Source: Terasakiella magnetica
Lineage (GTDB): Bacteria; Pseudomonadota; Alphaproteobacteria; Rhodospirillales; Magnetospirillaceae
Assembly: GCA_902729415.1 (NCBI GenBank)
Contig: CACVCF010000223.1
Coordinates: 124,001-188,000 of the forward strand
Length of the DNA stretch: 64,000 nt
Direction: 5' to 3'
A program made the position numbers and the translations under genes. The notes beneath the pieces were generated by a model, which saw only the letters and a list, made by a program, of their open reading frames with translations, was not told the origin of the DNA and did not search any database. Positions 23,280-35,100 of the stretch are shown in pieces (positions within the stretch are counted from its first letter, which is position 1; every line of letters begins with the position of its first letter).

Positions 23280-25814
23280 ATGGAAAGTCTCTGCGCTCGG
23301 ACGTTGTCGAGTTTGCCAGGAGACCCTATACTTAGGCGTATGAGCATAGGGGATAAGACACCCGATTACATCTGGTCCGGTAAGGCAGGAGATGCCGCAC
23401 ATGCGGGGTCTGGTGCGGGGGCTTGGAAATTGCGGGTTGTGGCGGCTGTGGCCGTTCTCGGTGTCCTCCTGACCACCGCGTGGCGGGTCTGGAGCGAATA
23501 CCGCGATGCCCTGACGGATGCCGGAACTTTGTCCACCGCCCTGGCGCGGGTCGCCGAGGAACATGTCTCCGGTATGATGCGCAGCATCGAGCACCTTCTT
23601 TTGGAGGTCGCCGAGATCGTGCCGCCCGACCGCCCGGTCTCGGCCAATGCCTTCATCACCCTGGTCGGTAGCCGGGCCACCCACGTTCCCTTCGTTCGCA
23701 GCGTCTTTGTGGCGGGGGCGGATGGGGTGGTCGAGATCAGCACCCTTCCTGGAATGAGCGGTATCGACATCCGCGACCGTGATTACTTCGTTGCTCTGGC
23801 CAACGATCCATCGCGGACGTATTTCGTCACCGGTCCCATCCGCAGCCGCGCCCAGGCCGTGATCTCGATCTTTATCGCCCGCGCCTTGCGCGATGCCGCC
23901 GGAACATTCCGCGGTGTGGCCGTGGTCGCCATCGACCCCAAGCTGTTCGAGGATGAATTGCGGTCGGTGCAACCGCCGGAAGGGGGCTTCGCCACCTTGC
24001 TGCTGCGCGACGGCACGATCTTGTCGCGGGTGCCTGATGCCGAGAAATGGACGGGAAAATGGGTGGGCAACGGCCAGGTGGTCCGGCAACTGGCGAAAGA
24101 GGACCGGGGCTTGCTGGTGGGCTATGGGAAGACCGAGGAAAACGAACGGATCGTCGCCTTCCGTCAGATCAAGGCCTCTCCCCTGGTGGTGGCCGTCGGT
24201 ATCCGCCTCGAGGCGATCCTGGCGCGCTGGCGGACTACCAGTCTGCTTCAGGCGGCGGCAGCGGCCATCGTGGCTGTGCTGGCGGTTCTGCTGGTGGCGA
24301 TCTCCGAGCGCCGTATGGCCGAGCGGCTGCGGATTCAGGCGGTCCTGGCCGCTGCCGAGGCTCGGTTCCGTAATCTGAGCGAACGTTCGCCCATCGGCAT
24401 GTTTCTGGTGGACCCGCCGGGGTTCTGCTCCTACGTCAATCAGCGCTGGCTGACCATGACGGGCCGGACGCGGGAACAAATCCTGGGGCGCAAATGGTGT
24501 GGCGTGATTCATGCCGGGGATCAATACCGGATACGCCAGATGTGGAACGAGGTGATCGCCGCGCGGCAGGAGTTCTGCGCTGAAATCCGGATCGTCACTG
24601 CGGATGGTCAGATCCGGTGGGTGCGGGTGCATGTTTCGGCGGCGGCCACGGATGGCGACGACTTACTGGTGGGCACCTTCGAGGACATCACCGAAAGCAA
24701 GGGAATCGAGACCCGGCTTCGCCAGTCGGAGGAAAAATTCGCCAAGGCATTCAAGGCCAGTCCCGATGCTTTGGTGATTTCGGCCCAGGGCAGCGGCCGC
24801 TATATCGAAGTCAACGACGCCTTCTGCCGCCTGTTGGGGCGCGAGCGCGCCGATTTCATCGGTAATGATGCCCTCACCCTGGGGGTTTGGGCAAATACCG
24901 CCGACCGCGACCGCCTGATCACCATGATCGAGGCCGAGACCCAAGTGGCCGAATTCGAGGCCCGGCTGCGGCGCAAGGATGGCAAGCTGCTGACGGTGAC
25001 GATCTCGGCGCAGCCGATTTTGTTCGATGACGAGCGGTGTCTTTTATTCATCTGCCGTGACATCGGCGAGCGCAAGGAGATGGAGGCCCGCACTCGGACC
25101 CTGCTCGCCAAGCTCGACGCCTCCAACAAGGAGTTGGAGCAGTTCGCCTACGTTACCTCCCACGACCTTCAAGAACCGCTGCGGATGATCGCGGGCTATG
25201 CCCAGTTGATCGACCGGCGCTATCGCGGCAAGCTCGACGCCGAGGCCGACGAGTTTCTGGACTTTTTGGTCGATGGCGCCAAGCGCATGCAGGGGATGAT
25301 CCAGGATCTGCTGGAGTTTTCGCGGGTTGAACGCCGAGGGGGCGAGTTCGTCGAGTTCGATGCCGCCGAGGCCATGGAGGATGTTCTTTATAACCTTCAG
25401 GTTGCCCTGAAGGAATCCGGTGGCGAAGTCGGTGTCGGGGAACTGCCTCGGATCACGGCCGACCGGTCGCAATTCGTGCGCTTGCTTCAAAATCTGTTGG
25501 GCAACGCCATCAAATACCGTCACGCCGAGCGCCCCCCCAGGCTGACCGTTACCGCCGAGGCCGTCGGCGATGACTGGGTCTTTGCGGTGACCGATAACGG
25601 GATTGGGATTGAATCCCAGTATTTTGACCGGATTTTCCAGGTTTTTCAACGCCTTCACACCCGCGAGCAATATCCCGGCACCGGTATCGGCCTGGCTATC
25701 TGTAAAAAGATCGTCGAGCGCCATGGTGGGCGGCTTTGGGTGGAGTCCGAGCCCGGCCAGGGCAGCACCTTCCGCTTTTCGCTGCCTGTCTCGCGGGGTG
25801 GTGTGGCGGCCTGA
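23280..25814 (+). CDS. Membrane sensor histidine kinase (Cache - PAS - PAS - HisKA - HATPase)
   Basis: The 844-residue kinase has TM helix 1 (about residues 50-68), a periplasmic Cache-like sensor (including DIRDRDYFVALA and GPIRSRAQAVISIF), TM helix 2 (about 320-341), PAS domains at about 362-480 and 487-605, a phytochrome-kinase-type H box SHDLQEPLR with His628, and an ATPase domain with N box NLLGNAIKYR, G1 TDNGIGIES and G2 GTGIGLAICKKIVERHGG. It therefore should sense an extracytoplasmic ligand plus a cytoplasmic PAS signal. The start could be 23280 or the ATG at 23340. No response regulator gene follows; the next gene is the giant adhesin 360 bp downstream. Confidence 0.9.
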   Translation: MESLCARTLSSLPGDPILRRMSIGDKTPDYIWSGKAGDAAHAGSGAGAWKLRVVAAVAVLGVLLTTAWRVWSEYRDALTDAGTLSTALARVAEEHVSGMMRSIEHLLLEVAEIVPPDRPVSANAFITLVGSRATHVPFVRSVFVAGADGVVEISTLPGMSGIDIRDRDYFVALANDPSRTYFVTGPIRSRAQAVISIFIARALRDAAGTFRGVAVVAIDPKLFEDELRSVQPPEGGFATLLLRDGTILSRVPDAEKWTGKWVGNGQVVRQLAKEDRGLLVGYGKTEENERIVAFRQIKASPLVVAVGIRLEAILARWRTTSLLQAAAAAIVAVLAVLLVAISERRMAERLRIQAVLAAAEARFRNLSERSPIGMFLVDPPGFCSYVNQRWLTMTGRTREQILGRKWCGVIHAGDQYRIRQMWNEVIAARQEFCAEIRIVTADGQIRWVRVHVSAAATDGDDLLVGTFEDITESKGIETRLRQSEEKFAKAFKASPDALVISAQGSGRYIEVNDAFCRLLGRERADFIGNDALTLGVWANTADRDRLITMIEAETQVAEFEARLRRKDGKLLTVTISAQPILFDDERCLLFICRDIGERKEMEARTRTLLAKLDASNKELEQFAYVTSHDLQEPLRMIAGYAQLIDRRYRGKLDAEADEFLDFLVDGAKRMQGMIQDLLEFSRVERRGGEFVEFDAAEAMEDVLYNLQVALKESGGEVGVGELPRITADRSQFVRLLQNLLGNAIKYRHAERPPRLTVTAEAVGDDWVFAVTDNGIGIESQYFDRIFQVFQRLHTREQYPGTGIGLAICKKIVERHGGRLWVESEPGQGSTFRFSLPVSRGGVAA

Positions 25815-26174
25815 CCGCATTTCACCTCTTAATCTTAAGCACCGCTCACAAGTATTTATCCATTGCATTAGATTTTGCGATGTTATTCTGCGCGCGTGGG
25901 TTTTTGCCAAAATAAAAAATCACGATAAATAGTGTAAATGCATTATTTATTATATCATTTCATTTATTCTGTATTTATTTTTCTGCTGAAAAAATCGAAC
26001 ATATATTTATGTTGCATATGTTTTTACAAATGAAAGCACCTGTCGGGTGAATGCTGTATCTTGACGGGGCGTTGCGTCCACATGTAGTATACCCAGTGGT
26101 GTGATAGGTCTGCCGGAATTGTGTTGTTTCGGCGGGTGAGGTCGTGTGGTTTTGTTGAGAATGGTGAGGATTGA
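25815..26174 (+). promoter_or_regulatory. AT-rich leader region of the giant adhesin gene, with sigma-70-like promoter
   Basis: This 360-bp gap holds no gene. Its middle is strikingly AT-rich: 25921-25980 is 18% GC in a genome that is mostly above 60%. It contains the inverted repeat AACATA-tatt-TATGTT near 26000. A promoter candidate is TTGACG (26061-26066), an 18-base spacer and TAGTAT (26085-26090), giving a leader of about 80 bases. The ribosome site is GAGGA (26166-26170), four bases before the ATG at 26175. The AT-rich block could serve as an UP element, a bent-DNA site or a nucleoid-protein silencing site; this is inference. Confidence 0.6.
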
Positions 26175-29100
26175 ATGGCCCCCAGGGATGAAAAGCCTTC
26201 AGGCGATGATCTGGCTGGTGCGCAACCCCATAAGGACGCGCATCCACTTCATCCGGCAGCTCCCCATGCGGCAGCTCCCGAGGATGCGGCCGTCCTTCCC
26301 ACCGCAGGACTGACCAAGGTTCTGGTGCCAGGGGGCGACTTCCTGGTCATGGCCGAGTATGTGCGCCAGGGGCCCAATCTGGTCCTTGTGGGGGCGGATG
26401 GGACCCGCGTGGTGGTGCGGGATTACTTCGCTACCGAGGCGCCGCCCGCACTGATCAACGAGTCCGGTGCATCCATCGATGCCGATCTGGCGACCAAGCT
26501 TGCCGGGCCGCTGGCGCCCGGCCAGTATGCCCAGGCGGGCGGCGGCAATGGCGCCACCGCCATAGGCAAGGTCAAGACCTTGAACGGCGGCGCCGAGGTC
26601 ACCCACGCCGACGGCACCAAATCCGCCCTGCATAATGGCGATACCTTGCTGGCGGGCGATATTCTGAAGACCGATGCCGGGGCAGCGGTCGGCCTGGTCC
26701 TGGCTGACGGCACCGCCATGTCGTTGGGCGAGAAGGGCCGTCTGGTCCTTGACGATCTCAGCTATGATCCCGGCGCCAAGACCGGCGAGGCCCACATTTC
26801 GGTAATGTCGGGCGCCTTCACCCTGGTCAGCGGTCAGATCCCCAAGACCACTCCCGACGCCCTCAGTCTCAAGACCCCCACCATGACCGTGGGCATCCGC
26901 GGCACCGGTATCGCCGGTAACGGTTCATCCGTCGCCATGATGCAGGAAAAGGGCGGGGTCACCGGCGAGATCACGGTCCGGACCCCCAGCGGCCAGACCC
27001 TGACTATCAATGCCCCCGGACAGGCGGCGACCGTTGGCGCGGGCGGCGGCTTGTCGCAGACCACCATGTCGCCGTTGCAGGTCATGCAATTGGCGGGCAA
27101 TTCGGGTTCGGCCCTGCCCAACGCCGCCAATCTGCTGTCGGCGGCCTTCAATCAGGCGGCGCAGCAGGTGCAGCAGCAATTCCAGCAGCAGCAACAGCAG
27201 CCCGCACCGCCGCCACCGCCACCGGCTCCCACCGGCCCGGCGACCCAGGGACCGGCGCCCCAGACCGTGGCCCAGGCCCTGGCGGGGCTGCAAACGGCGC
27301 AGGTTCAAGCGGCGGCGAAAGCCATCCAGGAGCTTCACAAGGACGAGGCCGTCAAGGCCGAGGCGACGGTCAAGGCCGCCGAGGCCAAGGTCGAAGCCGT
27401 CGTCAAGCAGGTGACGGCCCAGGTCACCGAGGCAACGCACGAGGCCTTCCAGCAGGCCAACACCCAGGCGCGGCAAGAGGCCCTGGCCCTGGTTCAGGGT
27501 TATCATGATTCCGCCTTGTCCCATAAGGCGCTGGCCGCCACCGCCGCCGCCGACGCCACCACCTACGCCGCCAACAACGATACCTTCCACGCTCAGCAAA
27601 AGCTGACCGAGGCGCGGACCGAGGCCACGGCCGCCGAGACCGCCTATCAGAACGCCATCCGGGCGGGGGCCAATTACACCAACGACAGCGCTTTTTCCAC
27701 GCTGCTGGACGAGGCGCATACCGCCGCGACCGCCGCCACCTCCCTGGCGGGCCAAGCCGAGGGCGCCATCACCAATGCGGGCGCCGCCGCCGCCGCCCTG
27801 TGGCTGGACAACTCGGCCATTGATGCCCGCGAGACCGCCGATCAGGCGGTCACCGACGCCAATACCCAAGCGACCAACGCCCACACCGCTTCGACTACCG
27901 CTGCCGCCAATGTGGCGGCCAAGATCGTGGCGCTGGAAGACCCTTTGGTTCAAGCCGCGGTCACCGCCGCCGTGGAATCGGTGCTGCGCAGCGCCCGTGA
28001 CGATGCTTTGTCCAGCTATCTCAGCTCGGCCTCCGATTATCTGGCTCTGATCAACCTGACGCCGCCCACCGGCTGGACTGCGGCGCAGGCCGAATATGCG
28101 GTCAAGGGCACGACACCCACCGATGCCGCCGACGTCGCCATGGTCAATGCCTTGAAGACGGCGCTGGCGGTGGCCGATCTGTTCGCCCTGGGTCAGGACC
28201 CGTCGCAGAACGGTCAGCCCGACCCGCTGCTGGCGGTGTGGTACGACGCCATGCACCAGTCCGAAACCGCCCTGGATAGCGCCGTGGCGTCGACCGCCGC
28301 CGCCGCCGCCGCCCTGCAATCGGCCCAGGACTCCCTTGATCTGGCCCAGGTGGCCGCTGTTGCTGCGGCGGATGCCTATGCCAATGCCGAGGCCTCTGTC
28401 GCCGCCCTGGTCTATTCCGACGGCATCGCCATCGGTGTCGAACATGCCGCCGAGGCGGCGTGGCAGGCCCAGACCGATACCAAGCTTCACGATGCCCTGG
28501 CCGACATCAATACCGAACTGACCAATGCGACCACGGCGGCCACCAATGCCACCACCGACGCTACCCGTGCGTCCGGCGACGCCGTCGATCTGACTAATTT
28601 TAAGCGGGCCGACGCCTTGCTGGCCAAGAATCTGGCCGACGGCGAAGTTACGGCGGCGACAACCGCCCAGGCCAAGGCCGCCAGCCTGCTGGCGGCGGCG
28701 GCGGATGCCCTGCAGGCCTATGGCCTCAAGCCCGATGGCAGCGCAGCCACGACTCCCACCCCCACCCATCTGAGCCACGCCCTGGCGGAAACCCAGGCGG
28801 CGGTGACGTCGGGTCAGAAGGCCGCCCTGGCGACCTATCAGCAGGTGGCGTCGATCAAATCGGCCATCGACCAACAGGTGCAGGTGGCGATCCAGCAAGA
28901 TATCGCCGCCACCCAGGCCTATGACCAAGCCGTGGCCTTTGAAACCGGCGGTCAGGCCGTTCTGACGGCCATGGCCGCCAAATCCGTGGCCGACGCCGCC
29001 AATGCCGCCAACTCGGCGGCCCAGGCCCGTGATGCCATTCAGACGGTTTTGAACGATGTGCTGGCGACCTCGGCGCCCAGCAATGTCACCGGGTCGGCGC

Positions 29101-32100
29101 TGGCGAGCTATGTCGCCGGGAAATCTGCCCTGGTCACTAGTCTGCAATCCTTGTTCGACCAGGCGGCGGCCAAGGCCACAAGCGCCAGTGGGCATTACAC
29201 GGCGGCAAACGCCGATCTGACCGCGATCAATTCCAGCTATGATCCGGCAAAGGTCGGCGACGCCGTCGCCGAGGCCAATCTGGCCGCCACCGATGCCAGT
29301 GCCGCCGCCGCCTTGGTGGCCAGCGCCTCCAATTCCCGCTCCGCCCTGACCAAGATCGCCGCCGATGCGGCGGTGGCCCAGTCGCGCCTCGACGATGTTA
29401 GTGCCGCCCTGGTGGCCAAGACCAACGCCCTGGCCGCCTATAATGCGGTGGTTGCGGCCAAGGATGCGGCGACGGCCCAGGTCAGCGCCATAACCACGGC
29501 GTTGGGGACTTCCACCGATAGCGGCACCACGACGGTCTACGGGCTATATAATACCGCCCTGGCGGCCAAGAATGCCGCGGCCCAGGGCGCCGACCCGCAG
29601 GCGGCCAAAGCCGCCGCCGCCGCCTTCGATCAATTGGACGGAACCTCTGGCGCACTGGCCCAGGCGGTTGCCGCCAAGGCTGCCGCCGTTGCCGCTTTGG
29701 CCTCCATCACCGCTCAGGTCACCGCCGCTTCGACCGCCAAGGATTCGGCGGCGACGGCTTATACCGACACGCTGGCCGCCCAGGTGGCGGGCACTTCCAC
29801 CAGTACGGCGCTGGGCGCAGCCAACCAGGCCCTGAACCTTGCCGAATCAGCGGCCAGTCAGGCCGCCACCTTCCAGAGCAGTGCCGCATCGGCCAAGGCC
29901 GCTTTCGATACCCAAAGCACCACCATCAGCACCCAGGAAGCCGTGGTGGTTGCCGCTTCGGCCAAGGCCGCTTTGGCGACCGCCGCCCATGCCGCCGCCC
30001 AAAGTGCCGCCACCGATTCCAGCGCCGCCCAGTTGGATGCCAAGGATGCCGCCGCCGCCGCCAGTGATGCGGTCAGCACTCCGGCCCACGCCACCGCCGA
30101 TGCCACCACCGCCACCACCAAGGCGGCCCATGCTTATGTTCAGCTGACCGATGCCGCGACCCAGGTGGGGATCGCCGTCGCCAAGGCGGTGGACGCAGCG
30201 GCGGGCAATCCCGCGGCGGTGACCGCGGCGTTGAACACGGCGCTTACCGATACCCTGGCCTACAAGGCGGCGCTGGCGACCTTGGACACCAAGCTGGCGG
30301 CCTACAGCGCGGCGCCCACGACCGGAACCAACAAGACTGATTACGATGCCGCCGCCCTGGCGGCCAAGAATGCCGCCAGCACCCTGACCACCGACATCAC
30401 CAATGTGCAATCGGCCCTGACGGCGGCGGGCTCCAACGCGGGCGCCACCGCCAACGAGGCCTATCGCGCCCTGCAATCCACGGCGGCGACCGCCAGCGCG
30501 TTCAGTGACGCTCTGCAGTCGCGTGGTACCGCCGCCGGTGTGGCCCAGGCGGCGGGCAGTGCCGAAGCGGTTTCCTTCTTTCAAAGCGCCTATCTCAACG
30601 CTTTGGCCGCCGCCACCGCCTCGGTGCAGCTGGCCCAGGATGCCGCCGCCGCCGCCGGTGTGGCCTCGGCCAGCGCCCATGCCAGCTACGTCGATCTGGC
30701 CAGTTTTCTGCCCACCGCCAACACCGATCTGACCAGCAAGTCCATTGCGACGATCAGCACGGCGGCGGTTACATCGGCGCAGACCGCCGATACCAATGCC
30801 GCTTCGGCCAAGGCCATCGCCACCAGTGCTGCCGCCACCGCCAGCGCGGCGGTGACGGGGCTCAGCTTCAATGCGACCGATGCCGCCAGTGCCCAGGCCT
30901 CGTTCCAGGCCGCCAACACTGCCGCCCAGACGGCGGCGGCCCAAGCCAAGTCGGCCAAGGCCCAGGCCGGTCTGGCCGGGCAATACGCCAATACCGCATC
31001 GTCGCTGGATCAAAAGGCCCATTCCGACTACGACAGCGCCATTCAGAGCTATAACAAGGACGTGGCCCAGGCTGCTGCCAATAACCAGACCTTGGGCGTC
31101 GCCGATACCGCGGCCGCAGTCGGCAGCAATTCGGTGACCATCGACGTGCTGGCCAACGATACCACCCGCGTCGGCGCCAGCATCACCGCCACCGCCGCCA
31201 TCACCGGTGTCAGCGCCGCCGCCCACGGCACGGTTTCCATCGATACTTCGGGGGCGCATCCCCAGATCAAATACACCCCCGTCCAAGGCTATGTGGGGAC
31301 CGATACCTTCAGCTATACGGTGGCGAATACGGTTGCCAGCGTGACCACCTATTCCACCGCCACGGTGACGGTGACGGTCACCCAGCCGCCCAACACCGCG
31401 CCGACGGCGGTGGCCGATACCGCCACCACCGCCAACGATCACGCCGCCACCACCATCAGCGTGCTGGCCAATGACACTGATGCCGATGTCGGGGATCATA
31501 AGACCCTGGTGTCGGCCAGTCAGGGCGCCAAGGGCGGCCAGACCGTCGTGGTCGGCAACAACGTGCAATACACGCCGGGCAGCGGCTTTGCCTCGCTGGC
31601 GGCAGGCCAGACCGCCACCGATACCTTCACCTATGTGATGAAGGACGACGCGGGCGCCACCAGCAACGCCACGGTAACGGTGACGGTGACCGGCTCCAAC
31701 GACGCCCCGGTGGTCAGCGACGTCGCCTTCCAGGGCCTGTCGGGCGCCGCCATGCAGTTCAAGGCCACCGACTTCACCAGCCATGTCTCCGACGTCGATA
31801 GCGGCGACACCTTGAAGGCCATCCAGATCACCACTCTTGCCGACCACGGCACCTTGAAGCTCAACGGCGTTGTCGTGATCTTGAATCAGCAGGTTCTGGT
31901 CGCCGATATCGCCAAGCTGACCCTGGATGCGGGCAATTACACGGGGCCTGCGTCCTTTGGCTGGAAAGCGGTGGACAATGGTGGCAGCGCCTTGTCTGCC
32001 ACCGCCTCTACCGCCTCGGTGGTTTTTGCCATCGGCAAGTTGGTTCTGACCGGGACTGCCAGTGCCGATACCCTGGTGGGCGCGGCGGGCGCCGACACCC

Positions 32101-35100
32101 TGACCGGCGGCACTGGTGCCGACACCCTGACCGGCGGCGCCGATGCCGACGTGTTCCGCTATCTGGCCAAGACCGAGTCCACGGCCACGGCGCCCGATGT
32201 CATCACCGATTTCGTATCCGGCACCGATCGTATCAATCTGGCGGGCGCCACCGGTCTGTCGATGGTGCAAGGCGCCTATGCCTTTGATACCGTCGGCGCG
32301 ACCCCCGCGGCCAAGCTGGCCAACACCATTTCCAGCATCGCTGCCGATCCCAATGTCCGTGACGCGGCGGTGTTCTTCACCAATGGCACCGATGGCTGGG
32401 TTTACGTCAAGGGCGACGGTACCGGCGTCAGCTTTGACGGCACCTTGATCCAGTTGAGCAATATTACCAGCGGCGTCACTGCCGCCGACCTCGGTCTGAC
32501 CGCGACCCGGATGCTGGGAACTTCGGGCGGGGATACCCTGACAGGCACCGTCGGCAACGAAGTGTTCGTGCCTGCGGGCGGTACCGACGTCATCGCGGGC
32601 GGTGGCGGCTCTGACCGCGTCGCCCTGCCCAATACCACGACCCCCAGCGTGGTGACTGCGGCCCAGGCCTTGGGCAACGATCTGGTTATCACCTATGGTG
32701 GCGGCGTTTCCGGTGCCGTGACTCTCCAAAATCAGTTCAATGGCCAGTTGATCGGTGAGGTCCAGGCCGATTTCGGTACCGGCTACAAGCTTTATACCGC
32801 GAAAAGCACCGTCGGCGCAGCAGCGGGCATCGGCAACGATCTGATGGTCACCGTCAATGCGGCGACCTTGGATGGCGGCGCCGGTGACGATGCCATTTTC
32901 GGCGGCGCCAATGCCGATGTGCTGATCGGCGGCGCCGGGGCGGATGCCCTGAATGGCGGCGCTGGGGCCGATATCTACCGCTATGTCAGTGCCAGCGATT
33001 CCACTCAGACCGCCATGGATGCGGTGACCCTGGCCTCGGGGGCGGACAAGATTCAGTTCGCGGGCATGGCGGGGATGAATCTGCGGGCCGGGGCCTTTAC
33101 CTTCGGCACCAATCTGGCCACCACCGTGGGCGCCATCAAGGCCGACGCCACCATCACCAACGCCCTGGTACAGTTCACCGACGGCACCGACGGCTATGTC
33201 TATGTCAAGGGCAGCGGTGCGGTGGGCGCTACCAGTTTCGACGGCAGCCTGATCAAGCTGGTGGGCCTGTCTTCCGCCGGTTCCCTGCCCAAGCTGACCG
33301 ATTACATGGGGCCGGGCGGTCTGGTGGGAACCTCTGGAATCGACAGCTTTACCCTGTCGGCGGCGGGCACCTTGGCCATCGCGGGCTTCCAAAGCGGCAG
33401 CGACCAGATCGTGCTGAACGGCGCTTCGGGTTATCTGTTGCAGCGCGAGGGCTATGCCTTCACCAACGATGCCACTACCACGGCGAGCAATATCGCCGCC
33501 GATTCTAAGATTGCCGCCGGGACCATCGTCTTCTTCAGCAACGGTACCGATGGCTGGCTGGCGGTCAAGGGGGCGGCCACCGGCACCAGCTATGCGGGCA
33601 GCCTGATCAAGCTGAGCGGCGTGACCAGCATTCCGGCGGCGTCCAGCCTTCCGGCGGTGGCGGGCGAGCTGATCTCGGGCACCACCGGCACCGATACCCT
33701 GACCTCGGGAACCGGCGCCGATATCTTCCGCTATCAGGGCGGCAACGACGTTTTGAACGGCGACGGCGGCGTCGATCTGCTGGACCTGGGCGCGGGGCGC
33801 ATGGTCAAGGGCTTCGCCGGGGCCAGCGGTTCCGCTGTCACCCTGGCGGTGGGCGCTTCGGGCGATGAAGTGGTGGGCGGCTATGTCTCGCTTACCGGTA
33901 TCGAGCAGATCAGGACCGATGTGATCCAGGCTGACGGCACCACCGTCAACAAGACCCTCTCCCTGGCCAGCGGTTTGGGGATCGACGGCGGGGCGGGCGA
34001 CGATCTGCTGGCCGCGTCGGGCATCGCTAATTCCACCCTTGATGGCGGGGCTGGTGACGATCTGATGGCGGGATCGGCAGTGGTCGAGACCCTGCTGGGC
34101 GGCCTCGGTAAGGATGTGCTGATCGGGTATGGCGGCAATGACACCCTGATCGGCGGCGCCGGCGGCGACGTGCTGCAGGGCGATGGCGGCGGCAGCGTGC
34201 CGGGCGCCGACGTTTTCTTGTTTAATGTGGGCGATTCCACCTCTGCTGCCGGGAATACCGACCTGATCCGCGACTTCACCGCGGGCCAGGACAAGATTCA
34301 GTTCGCGGGTATGACGGGTATCGCCTATCTCGCCACACCCTTTACCTTTGGCGCCAGTATTGCCGCCACTGTCGGCGGCATTGCCGCCGATGGCACCATT
34401 ACCAATGCGGTGGTGTTCTTCACCAACGGCACCGACGGCTGGCTGTATGTCAAGGGTGGGTCGTTCGACACCACCTTGATCACCCTGCTGGGCATCACCA
34501 AGCCGCCGTCGTTGGATGATTTGCTGGGGCCGAGCGCCTATCTGGGCACCACCGGCGCCGATATCATGGTAGGCGGCAGCGGTGCCGACACCCTGGACGG
34601 TTTGGCCGGCGCCGATACCCTGACCGGCGGCATTGGGGCCGACACCCTGACCGGCGGCACCGGCGCGGACAATTTCACCTATACCTCGCCGCTGGATTCG
34701 ACGCGGGCCGCCCCCGACACCATCACCGATTTCTCCCATGCCGATGGTGACAAGATCGTGCTGTCCGGCGCGGGCGGCTATTTCCTGTCGGGCACGGCTT
34801 ATACATTCACCACCAATGCCGCCACGACCGCGGCGGGGATCGCCGCTGACAGTTCCATCAGCAACACCATCTTGTTCTTCACCAATGGTACCGACGGCTG
34901 GCTCTATGTGAAGGGCAACGGCTCGGGCGCTGTCGGCTACAACGATACGTTGATCAAGCTTGCGGGGATAACGGCCGTTCCCTCGGCTTCCGATATCATG
35001 GTGGGCAGCACGGCGGCGGGCAGCATCGTCCTTGGCACCGCTGGCGCCGACACCCTGACCGGCACCGCTGGCGGCGACGTCATGAGCGCCCTGGCCGGAA

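Noticed and set aside
26175..27160. LapG-type cleavage site ((T/A/P)AA(G/V)) in the N-terminal part of the adhesin
   Set aside because: Near matches such as DAAV and GAAV lack the required first residue, and no LapG/LapD genes are in the window.
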